From: Pseudoduganella violacea
Lineage (GTDB): Bacteria > Pseudomonadota > Gammaproteobacteria > Burkholderiales > Burkholderiaceae_D
DNA length: 64,000 nucleotides
Assembly (NCBI RefSeq): GCF_014191875.1
Contig: NZ_JACHXD010000002.1
Coordinates: 248,001-312,000, forward strand
Reading direction: 5' to 3'
The notes under the pieces were generated by a model that made no database searches, was not told where the DNA came from, and saw nothing but the letters and a program-made list of their open reading frames with translations. Within the stretch, counting starts at the first letter, position 1. Each line of letters starts with the position of its first letter. The translations under genes and the position numbers were made by a program. This document shows, piece after piece, positions 46,334-54,118 of the stretch.

Positions 46334-47995
46334 TTATTCCAGGTTCAGGTACATATTCGCCGCGAAGTACGTGATGCCGTTGGTGGCGTGATAGAACTGG
46401 TAGCGCAAGGTCTTGGTATTGGCCATGATCTGAATCGGTGCGCTGGCAAAAGGCCTATACGTCGTATCGGGCAGCGTCAGCGCGACCGTATCCGAACGCA
46501 GTACGGCAAAATTCGCGTCGAGCTGGAATACCACCAGACTTGGCGTGCCGCCATTGCCGCCGGCGGTTGCAAATTTTCCGCCAAACCTGAAGCTGCGGCC
46601 AACATACGCGCTGGCGTCCACATCCTGGAAGAAGGATGAACCAGGGATGCAAGGGGCCGTGAAGCTGCCGCAGTTCGTGGCCAGGAATTGCGTGCCATCG
46701 GGCGACATGTCCGGATAGCGGTAGGCCACCAAATTCGGTGTGCCGGCGCCGCTTGGCAAACGCTGCCAGCCGGTGGTGTCGGCCATCCACAGATTGCCGT
46801 TCTTCAGCACATTGCTGCTCTTGTTCAGCCGATAGAGATAATTGCCGGCGTATTGCGGGTCGCCGCTCTCGCGTCCGAACTTCAGGTAGATTACATTCGG
46901 CGTCACGCTAGTGTCGCGGAAAATATCGCCATACGCGAGATTGCAGATCCGCGGCTTGCCGTTTTCAAGCGCCAGGCTGGAATAGACGATGGGATTCCCC
47001 TGCGGCAGTTGCGACCACTGGTTGCCGGCGATATTGGAAGTGCGGAACAGGCCGTGGTCCCAACGCTGGTTATCGGTGCAAGCCAGATTGCGGTCGGTGA
47101 ACTCGGTCAGCTCGTAGCTGTAGCCGCCCTCTTCCAGCATGCTGCCGTTGCCGGGGCCGATCGTGCCGCCGTTCCAGCTCTCGCGCCAATTGGCGCCATC
47201 GCGCGCACTCAGCGTGGCGTCGGCCGGCACGCCATAAGCTGGATTGCCCGCTATCCAGGTCTTGAAGTCGGTGGTCTTGGCGATGCCGCGGTAACCGTAC
47301 TTTCCGTCGAAGCCATGGAAGCTTACCCAGAAGTAGCCTGCAGCGTCCTGGCGGAAGATATTGAACGTGCCTTCATCGACCACGTTCTTGCCATAGCAAA
47401 CATCTGAACCCGTATTGCAGATTTGCCGCCACAGGGAACCCCGCGTAATCACGGCGCGGCTGCGCGCTGCGGACGTGTAGTCGAAAGCGCCCATGGGATC
47501 GGCGCCACTGCGTTCCGCATAGCAGCCTTGCCTGGTTCCGGCATCGTTCAGGCATTGGAACAGGATGCGCCATTTGTTATTGGCCGCGTCATAAACGGCA
47601 TCGCCGTCGGTGGCCTCGCAGGAGAAATCGCTGCCCGCGAGCGGTTGCACGCTCAGCTCAGGAGCAGCAGTCCAAGTCTCGCCCTGGTTGGTGGATTTAT
47701 AGACGCGGATACCGAGCTTCCATGGCGCGTTGGCGCCGCCGACCGCGCACTGGCCTCCGGAAAATTCGCGTTGGAACAGATACCAATTCCCGTTGACCAC
47801 CTTGATGCGCGAAGAGGTGTTGGCAAGCTTGTCGCCCACCGTGGCCGTAGTCCATTTGCGGACGAAGTCCCATTGCGCATTGCCGTTCCAATAGTCGGCC
47901 AGCGTGGCCGGCGTTTGCGCCGCCGCCGGCAAGGCAAACGATATCAATATCCCGGCCAGCGCCAGGACAGTAAGTCGCACTGCTTTCCCTATCAT
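46334..47995 (-). CDS. secreted beta-propeller protein with C-terminal jelly-roll domain
   Basis: This 553-residue protein has a signal peptide ending in PAAAQ. The first 370 residues have repeated strand pairs with aromatic-Asp patterns, including an Asp-box-like STNQGETW and EATDGDAVYDAANNKWRILFQ, resembling sialidase or GH43-type propellers. The last 150 residues (SYVGRSFRFGGKF-like, ending YFAANMYLNLE) look like a carbohydrate-binding jelly roll. The ATG at 47995 has GAAGGG upstream; longer starts lack a signal peptide. A role in polysaccharide binding or cleavage is inferred, but catalytic residues cannot be assigned. Confidence 0.7.
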   Translation of the reverse strand: MIGKAVRLTVLALAGILISFALPAAAQTPATLADYWNGNAQWDFVRKWTTATVGDKLANTSSRIKVVNGNWYLFQREFSGGQCAVGGANAPWKLGIRVYKSTNQGETWTAAPELSVQPLAGSDFSCEATDGDAVYDAANNKWRILFQCLNDAGTRQGCYAERSGADPMGAFDYTSAARSRAVITRGSLWRQICNTGSDVCYGKNVVDEGTFNIFRQDAAGYFWVSFHGFDGKYGYRGIAKTTDFKTWIAGNPAYGVPADATLSARDGANWRESWNGGTIGPGNGSMLEEGGYSYELTEFTDRNLACTDNQRWDHGLFRTSNIAGNQWSQLPQGNPIVYSSLALENGKPRICNLAYGDIFRDTSVTPNVIYLKFGRESGDPQYAGNYLYRLNKSSNVLKNGNLWMADTTGWQRLPSGAGTPNLVAYRYPDMSPDGTQFLATNCGSFTAPCIPGSSFFQDVDASAYVGRSFRFGGKFATAGGNGGTPSLVVFQLDANFAVLRSDTVALTLPDTTYRPFASAPIQIMANTKTLRYQFYHATNGITYFAANMYLNLE

Positions 47996-48164
47996 GCAAA
48001 CATCCCTTCGAAGATGGCCTTGCGGACCATGGTTATCGCCAAATGGCCCCATCATGCTAGCCGCAAGCCTCATTTGAACAACAAAACAAAGGGACGCCTT
48101 TGCCGGCAAGGCGGCATTCAGTATCGTATTGCTAGTATGAGAATGCAGCCATCCCCCTTCAGCG

Positions 48165-49433
48165 TCAGCGGAAGAACAGCAGCTTGCCGTTGGCGGTGGC
48201 GGCGATCAGTTGTCCCGCATGCCATAGCGGCGTGGCGAGGAAAGCGCCGAGGCGCTTGATATGCTCCAGCGCCGTATGGTTGCTCATGCTGCCGGCGAGG
48301 AGGCGCTTTTCATCCAGTTTGCCGCTGGCGAAGTCCAGCACACCATAGCTGTCTGCCAGGCTTTCCGGCGTGCGCCAGGACCAGAGCGGCTTACCGCTGG
48401 CCGCATGCAGCGCAAACAGCTCGCCGCGCATGCTGGCCCCGAGCACGGCATCGCCCAGCAGCACGGGCGTGGCGTAGACCCAGACCTTGCTGTCGTGCTG
48501 ATACGCCGGCTTGCCGCTGTCGCGCTCCAACGCTACCAGTCGGTTGGTATCCGAGGTGCCGAAGTAGACGCGCTGCGCATCCACCGCCGCCCCCGACACC
48601 ACCCAGGAACCGCCCACATTGTGACGCCACAGCATGCTGCCGTCGGCCAGGTTCAGCGCATAGAAATAGCCGTCGCGCGAACCGATATACACGGTGCCGC
48701 CCTCGATCAGGGGTGAAGCCTGCACGCCCAGCATGGTGCTGGTGCCGTGCTCCATCCGCGTTTGATAGCGCCACTGCTGCTTGCCGCTGACGGCGTCGAC
48801 GGCGTACACCGCGCCGTCCCAGCTGCCGAAGACCAGGCTGCGGCCTGAAAGCGCGGGTGAAGAATGCACGATGCCACCCGTCTTGAACGCCCATTGCAGG
48901 GCGCCGCTGAGGGCATCCAGCGCATACAGACGTTCGTCGCTGCTGCCGAAATACACCCTGCCTTCATGTACCAGCGGGGAGGACAAGTAGAAATCCCAGG
49001 CATCGCGGCTTGGCGTGGCGGTCTTGGGGCTGCCGTACAGGCCGAACGCGGAATACAGCGATTCGCCCATGGTGGCGAACTCCCAAAGCTGCACGCCGTT
49101 TTGCGCATCGAGCGCGTGAAAGCGCCCGTCGCGGCTCAGAAAGTACACCCTGCCATCCGCCACGGCAGGCGTGGAGGCGATGCCGCCATGGCAGTGGAAA
49201 AGCCACAGCAGCTTGCGGCTGGCCAGATCGATGACATACAGATTACCGTCTTCCGCACCCACATACAGGATGCCTTGCGCAATCGCAGGCGTTGCGACAA
49301 TTTGCGCATGCAAGTCGATCTGTCCATCCAGCTTCAGGCGGCTCACATCGGGGACGGCAGCGGCACGACAGGGCAGCGTCAGCGCAAAGCAAAAGACCAG
49401 CACCAGGCAGGGCAGGATTCGGAAGTAAAACAT
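48165..49433 (-). CDS. PQQ-like beta-propeller repeat protein (BamB/quinoprotein-like)
   Basis: This 422-residue exported protein has a signal peptide ending in CRAAA. It is built of repeated blades such as GILYVGAEDGNLYVIDLASRKLLWLF, GRVYFGSSDERLYALDALSGALQWAFKTGG and GTVYIGSRDGYFYALNLADGSMLWRH, each with the A-x-D-x-x-x-G-x-x-x-W motif. Seven or eight blades are present. Active PQQ enzymes need extra ligands that I do not see, so a binding or scaffolding role is likely. It is divergent from the response-regulator gene and shares its control region. Confidence 0.88.
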   Translation of the reverse strand: MFYFRILPCLVLVFCFALTLPCRAAAVPDVSRLKLDGQIDLHAQIVATPAIAQGILYVGAEDGNLYVIDLASRKLLWLFHCHGGIASTPAVADGRVYFLSRDGRFHALDAQNGVQLWEFATMGESLYSAFGLYGSPKTATPSRDAWDFYLSSPLVHEGRVYFGSSDERLYALDALSGALQWAFKTGGIVHSSPALSGRSLVFGSWDGAVYAVDAVSGKQQWRYQTRMEHGTSTMLGVQASPLIEGGTVYIGSRDGYFYALNLADGSMLWRHNVGGSWVVSGAAVDAQRVYFGTSDTNRLVALERDSGKPAYQHDSKVWVYATPVLLGDAVLGASMRGELFALHAASGKPLWSWRTPESLADSYGVLDFASGKLDEKRLLAGSMSNHTALEHIKRLGAFLATPLWHAGQLIAATANGKLLFFR

Positions 49434-49484
49434 GGCGTCCTTTCGTCGGTTGGGAAAGAGAGACGTCGATTCTAGGCAGCCACG

Positions 49485-49534
49485 CTTCCGCCAAGCTTCA
49501 CGCTTCCTTCAGCATGGATTCAGAAAATATTCAG
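49485..49534 (+). promoter_or_regulatory. five TTC direct repeats phased at 11 bp
   Basis: TTC occurs at 49486, 49497, 49508, 49519 and 49530, in hexamers CTTCCG, CTTCAC, CTTCAG, ATTCAG and ATTCAG. An 11-bp period is the usual spacing of half-sites bound by OmpR/PhoB-type response regulators, so this is probably the binding site of the regulator encoded next. Confidence 0.65.
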
Positions 49535-49554
49535 CCGCTCCGGCAAGGGGCTGC

Positions 49555-49560
49555 TACACT
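49555..49560 (+). promoter_or_regulatory. -10 box of the response-regulator gene
   Basis: TACACT lies 7 bp before the ATG. There is no good -35 box, but the last TTC repeats occupy that position, as in activator-dependent promoters. The mRNA would be nearly leaderless. Confidence 0.45.
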
Positions 49561-49567
49561 CTTCGGC

Positions 49568-50218
49568 ATGAAAATCCTGCTGGTGGAAGACGATCTGGAA
49601 CTGGGACGCGCCCTTCAGTCCGTGCTACAGGACGAAGGCTTCGCCGTGGTATGGGTGCGCATGGCGGCCGATGCGCGCCGCCTGCTGGCCGAGGCGCAAC
49701 CGGACGCCATGCTGCTCGATCTCGGCCTTCCCGACGGCGACGGCATCGACCTGCTGCACCATGCGCGCGCCAGCGGCGTGGAGCGGCCCATTCTGCTGAT
49801 TACCTCGCGCGACAGCCTGGAAGACCGTTTGAACGGCTTCGACCTGGGCGCCGACGACTACCTGATCAAGCCCTTCGACATCCCCGAGCTGCTTGCCCGC
49901 CTGCGCGCCGTGCTGCGCCGCGTGCAGGGCGGCAGCAGCACCGGCGTCTGGCATTGCGGCGAACTGCAGCTGGACGAGAAGCGCATGGCGATCAACTGCG
50001 CCGGCCGCGCGGTGATGGTGTCGCGCACCGAATTCACCATCTTGCTCGCGCTGCTGCAGAAATCCGACCGCGTGGTCACGCGCGGCGAGCTGGAAGACCG
50101 CGCCCTCAGCTGCAGCGAGAGCCAGACGCTCGACGTGCACATCTCCAACCTGCGCAAGAAGATCGGCGAGCGCCGCATTCGCACCGTGCGCGGCGTCGGC
50201 TACATGATCCAGCAATGA
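49568..50218 (+). CDS. OmpR-family response regulator (QseB/PmrA-like)
   Basis: This 216-residue regulator has a receiver domain with acidic residues EDD at 7-9, phosphoacceptor Asp51 in LLDLGLPDGDG and the switch Lys in DYLIKPF, then a winged-helix DNA-binding domain (SRTEFTILLALLQ, DVHISNLRKKIGERRIRTVRGVGYM). No Shine-Dalgarno precedes the ATG. The stop overlaps the sensor kinase start by 4 bp (ATGA). The phased repeats just upstream suggest autoregulation and possibly control of the divergent propeller gene. Confidence 0.95.
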   Translation: MKILLVEDDLELGRALQSVLQDEGFAVVWVRMAADARRLLAEAQPDAMLLDLGLPDGDGIDLLHHARASGVERPILLITSRDSLEDRLNGFDLGADDYLIKPFDIPELLARLRAVLRRVQGGSSTGVWHCGELQLDEKRMAINCAGRAVMVSRTEFTILLALLQKSDRVVTRGELEDRALSCSESQTLDVHISNLRKKIGERRIRTVRGVGYMIQQ

Positions 50219-51588
50219 AAGCGCCCAAGTCCCTCTTCCAACGCCTGCTGGGCGGCCTGCTGCTGGTGATGCTGGCGATCTGGCTGGTCATCGTCGCCAT
50301 GGCGATTTACGACAATACCGTGGTTCAGGCGCGCAATACGGATGCCGAAAACAAGGGACTGGCCAAACAGATGCTGCTGAACATGGTGGCGCTCTCCGGC
50401 AAGCCGGATGAAATGGCGCGCGCCGCCGAGGGTATCGAGGAGCTGCGCCGCGCCACCATCAAGGAGATGGACCGCATGCCGCGGCCAGCGCTGCTGCAGG
50501 TCTGGCAGGGCGAGCAGCGCATCCATCTCTCGCAATACTACCTGCCGGCCGGCGTGGCGGTGCCGCAGCAGAACGGTGGCACGCTGGGCGATCACTGGGT
50601 CAGTTTCAGCGCCAGCGATCCGGCCACCGGCATCACCGTGCGGCGCGACGCCATGCATGATAGCCGCTGGCTGTTTACCGGCGCGGGCGCCAGCTACTAT
50701 CTGGCGCCTCTGCTTTACAGCCTGCCCTTCCTGATTCTGCCCGCATGGATTATCGTGCGGCGCGGCTTGCAGCCGGTGAGCCGCATCGTCAACGCCATCG
50801 AAGAGCGCTCGGCCAGCGATCTGTCGCCGCTGCCGCCCTCGCCCTACCGCGAGCTGTCCCCGCTGGTGGCCTCGGTCAACAGCCTGATGGAACGCCTGAT
50901 CGCCCGCGTCGAGCGCGACAAGGAATTTCTCACCGATGCCGCGCACGAGCTGAAAACACCGCTCTCGGTAATCCAGCTGAACGCCCACCTCCTGCTGAAT
51001 CAGCAGGACGACTTGCAGCGCCTGCAGCAAGCCGACGCCGGACTGCGCCAGGGAGTGGCGCGCGCCACGCATACCGTGCACCAGCTCCTGGCGCTGGAGC
51101 GCGCCCGCAGCGACCAGGAAGACGGCGCCATGCTCGAAATGGACCTGACCCGCTTCCTGCGCGACCGCCTGGCCCAGGCCGCGCCGGTCGCGATGCAGCG
51201 CGGCATCGAGATCGAACTCGATGCCAGCACGCCCTGCCCCTTGCTGCTGCACCGCGAATCGGCGGCCTCGCTGCTGGACAATATCATCGACAACGCCATC
51301 AAGTACTCGCCCGACAAGGCGCGCGTCACCCTCAGCCTGCAGAACGATGGACAGCATATCCGCCTGACCGTCAGCGATCAGGGCGCGGGCATACCGGCCG
51401 CCCTGCGCGACAAGGTCTTCGAACGCTTCTTCCGCCTGCCGGGCCAGCAGCAGCCGGGCAGCGGCCTGGGCCTGGCCATCGCCCGCCAGGCCGCCGCGCG
51501 CAACGGCGCCACCATCACCCTCACCGATGGCTTGCAGGGACAGGGCTTGACCGTCATGGTCGAATTCAGCGTGCTGCAACCGGCTTAG
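50215..51588 (+). CDS. sensor histidine kinase (QseC-like)
   Basis: This 457-residue kinase has an N-terminal span (residues about 12-32), a roughly 130-residue periplasmic domain, a second span near YLAPLLYSLPFLILPAWIIV, a HAMP-like linker and the kinase core. The phosphorylated His244 is in AHELKTPLSV, the N box is DNIIDNAIKYS, and DQGAGI, FFRLPG and GSGLGLAIA are the ATP-binding boxes. It is translationally coupled to the regulator. The signal is unknown. Its last 4 bp overlap the convergent AraC gene. Confidence 0.95.
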   Translation: MKAPKSLFQRLLGGLLLVMLAIWLVIVAMAIYDNTVVQARNTDAENKGLAKQMLLNMVALSGKPDEMARAAEGIEELRRATIKEMDRMPRPALLQVWQGEQRIHLSQYYLPAGVAVPQQNGGTLGDHWVSFSASDPATGITVRRDAMHDSRWLFTGAGASYYLAPLLYSLPFLILPAWIIVRRGLQPVSRIVNAIEERSASDLSPLPPSPYRELSPLVASVNSLMERLIARVERDKEFLTDAAHELKTPLSVIQLNAHLLLNQQDDLQRLQQADAGLRQGVARATHTVHQLLALERARSDQEDGAMLEMDLTRFLRDRLAQAAPVAMQRGIEIELDASTPCPLLLHRESAASLLDNIIDNAIKYSPDKARVTLSLQNDGQHIRLTVSDQGAGIPAALRDKVFERFFRLPGQQQPGSGLGLAIARQAAARNGATITLTDGLQGQGLTVMVEFSVLQPA

Positions 51589-52436
51589 GACCAGATGCGG
51601 TACATCCAGTAGCTTTCTTCCTCCCGGATGCGGCGCAGCAGCTCGCTGGGGCTGATGCCGGTGATTTCGCGCGCCTCGCGGCTCATATGCGCCTGGTCGG
51701 CATAACCGCCGCGCGCCGCCACGTCGCTGAGCGATACCCGTCCCTCCAGGAAGTCGCTGCGCGCCTCCAGAAAAGACTGCTCGGCGCGCCGCATGCGGCG
51801 CAAGGAGCGCAAGGGCCGCCCGGCCCATTCGCGCACGCGGCGTTCCACCATGCGCATGCTGCGGCCGATACCGGCGGCTGCCGCCTGTGAGCCTAGACGG
51901 TTCACCCAATCCGTCATCAAGCCGTCCCCGCTGCCGCTGCGCGCCGCGCGCCAGCGCGGCTCCAGGAAGGCTTCGATCAGGGCGATGCGCGCTTCGTCGC
52001 CGGGCGCCGCCAGCACCTGGCGCGACAGTTCCTGCCAATCCTCCCCCAGCGCCTCGTTCAGATCCGCCAGGCGGTTCATCTGATCGTTCATATCCATGCC
52101 CGTCAGCCGGTGCCAGGCATCGGGGAAGAACAAGACCGTCATGAAGTGCACCGGCCCGGAATTGAAGCTGACCGTGGGCTGCTGCTGTGGGCCGCAGAAA
52201 ATCGCCGAACCGGCGGCGGCCACCGGACTCGGATCGAGCGCCGGCTCAAGAATCCGCGCATCGCCGTCGAACAGCCAATAGATGCTGCAGAACGGCGTGG
52301 CAGGATGGTGGTTCATCCGGTCGCGCTCGGCCATCGGCGGGCGCCGTAAGGTATCGCGCAGCACAATGGCGCGGATGCAGGAGGCCAGCGCAAGGCTGGG
52401 CGCCACTAGGCGGGTATCGGGACTGGCTGCCGGCAT
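51585..52436 (-). CDS. AraC-family regulator, divergent from P450
   Basis: This 283-residue regulator has an N-terminal domain with the DUF6597-like pattern (CSIYWLFDGDARIL, GPVHFMTVLFFPDAWHRLTGM) and a C-terminal AraC helix-turn-helix (RRMRRAEQSFLEARSDFLEGRVSLSDVAARGGYADQAHMSREAREITGISPSELLRRI). CTGGAG lies 6 bases before the ATG. It is divergent from the cytochrome P450 gene with 127 bp between starts, so control of that gene is likely. It ends on top of the kinase gene's stop. Confidence 0.9.
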   Translation of the reverse strand: MPAASPDTRLVAPSLALASCIRAIVLRDTLRRPPMAERDRMNHHPATPFCSIYWLFDGDARILEPALDPSPVAAAGSAIFCGPQQQPTVSFNSGPVHFMTVLFFPDAWHRLTGMDMNDQMNRLADLNEALGEDWQELSRQVLAAPGDEARIALIEAFLEPRWRAARSGSGDGLMTDWVNRLGSQAAAAGIGRSMRMVERRVREWAGRPLRSLRRMRRAEQSFLEARSDFLEGRVSLSDVAARGGYADQAHMSREAREITGISPSELLRRIREEESYWMYRIWS

Positions 52437-52563
52437 CGGAAACTCCAGGTGGAATGCTCCGGATTGTAGCGCAGCGGACAAACGGCCATGTCGCAAATCT
52501 TCAAGACCGGCCGTGCGTTCCGGCGCGAGAATGGCCGTGACAATCGCAAGCAATGAGGAAGCC

Positions 52564-54009
52564 ATGACCGAATCAATACTGAATCCCGTCGCCCATACAT
52601 CTACCCAGACCCTGCGCCGTATCGGCGAGCTGCCCCACCCGCGCGGACTGCCGCTGCTGGGCAACGCCCTGCAGGTACGCGCCGAACGCATCCACCGCGA
52701 TGTGGAGGCCTGGGCCGCCATCCATGGTCCGCTGTTTACCATCCGCCTGGGCCGCACCACGGCGCTGGTGGTAGCGGACCATGAACTCATCAACGCCATT
52801 CTGCGCGACCGCCCGGACGGCTTCCGCCGCCCTTCCGTGATGGCGCGCGTCAGCGATGAGATGGGTGGTGAGCGCGGCATCTTCCTGGCCGAGGGCGCGG
52901 ACTGGAAAAACCAGCGGCGCATGGTAATGCAGGCCTTGGCGCCGCACGCGGTCAAAGCTTACTTTCCGCTGCTGGCGCGCGTCGGCGCGCGTTTGCAGGC
53001 GCGCTGGCTGCGCGCCGCGCAAGCCGGCCAGCCCATAGAGCTGAACAGCGATCTGAAACGCTATACGGTGGACGTGATCGCCGGCCTGGCTTTCGGCACC
53101 GAAGTGAACACCATCGAGAACGGCGACGACCTGATTCAACAGCATATCGAGCGGGTATTGAACGCGGCTTCATGGCGCTCCATGTTCCCCGTTCCATACT
53201 GGCGCTATGTGAAGCTGCCCGCAGACCATCGCCTCGACCGCAGCATGAAGGAGCTGCGCGCCGCGGTGGACGGCTTCATCGCCGGTTCGCGCCGGCGCCT
53301 GCGCGAAAACCCGGCGCTGGCGGAACGGCCCAGCAATATGCTGGAAGCCATGCTGGCGGCAGCCGACCAGGAAGGCAGCGGCATCGACGACAACACGGTG
53401 GTCGGCAATGTCTCGACCATGCTGATGGCGGGCGAGGACACCACCTCGAGCGCGCTGGCATGGCTGGTCTGGCTGTTCGGCCGCCATCCCGAGGCGCTGC
53501 GCAAGGCGCAGGAAGAGGTGAGGCGCATCGCCCCCGATCCCGCCGCCTTCAGCATCGAGCAGATGGACGCGCTGGACTATGTGGAAGCCTGCGCCCACGA
53601 AGCCATTCGCCTCAAACCGCCCGCCCCCTTCATGCCTTTGGAAACCATCCGCGACACCGTCATCGGCGACGTGCAGGTGCCGGCCGATACCGTGGTCTGG
53701 TGCGTGCTGCGACGCGAAAGCATGGATGACGAGTACGTGCGCAAAGCCGGCGAATTCCTGCCGGAGCGCTGGCTGCGGCCGGATGCGCCCAAGCAGCTCG
53801 GCATGCCCTTCGGCGGCGGCCCGCGCCTATGCCCCGGCCGCTACCTCTCGCTGCTGGAGATCAAGGTTGCCATCGCATCCTTGCTGGGCCGCTTCGATAT
53901 CCTGTCGGTCGATGCGGTAAAGCCGGACGAGCGAGGTGAGGTCAGCGAGATCCTCGGCTTCGTGATGGGACCGGGCCAGCTGCGCATGCGGCTCAAGGAG
54001 CGCGGCTAG
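52564..54009 (+). CDS. cytochrome P450
   Basis: This 481-residue P450 monooxygenase has the oxygen-activation helix MLMAGEDTTSSALAW, the ExxR helix as HEAIRLKPP and the heme loop PFGGGPRLCPGRYLS with the thiolate Cys at about residue 423. There is no N-terminal anchor, so it is soluble; sequence style is closer to eukaryotic-like (CYP4/CYP102-type) than to short bacterial P450s. No ferredoxin or reductase gene is nearby. The start at MTESILNP has GAGGA 5 bases upstream. The substrate is unknown. Confidence 0.94.
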   Translation: MTESILNPVAHTSTQTLRRIGELPHPRGLPLLGNALQVRAERIHRDVEAWAAIHGPLFTIRLGRTTALVVADHELINAILRDRPDGFRRPSVMARVSDEMGGERGIFLAEGADWKNQRRMVMQALAPHAVKAYFPLLARVGARLQARWLRAAQAGQPIELNSDLKRYTVDVIAGLAFGTEVNTIENGDDLIQQHIERVLNAASWRSMFPVPYWRYVKLPADHRLDRSMKELRAAVDGFIAGSRRRLRENPALAERPSNMLEAMLAAADQEGSGIDDNTVVGNVSTMLMAGEDTTSSALAWLVWLFGRHPEALRKAQEEVRRIAPDPAAFSIEQMDALDYVEACAHEAIRLKPPAPFMPLETIRDTVIGDVQVPADTVVWCVLRRESMDDEYVRKAGEFLPERWLRPDAPKQLGMPFGGGPRLCPGRYLSLLEIKVAIASLLGRFDILSVDAVKPDERGEVSEILGFVMGPGQLRMRLKERG

Positions 54010-54118
54010 CCAGCGCAACGGCCCATGTATTGAAATGTAAATTGGCGGGCGGGCCGATTGACAGTAACAAGGCTTTTGGCCACTATCATGCGCTTCGAGA
54101 CACCATCAGAACCGCATA

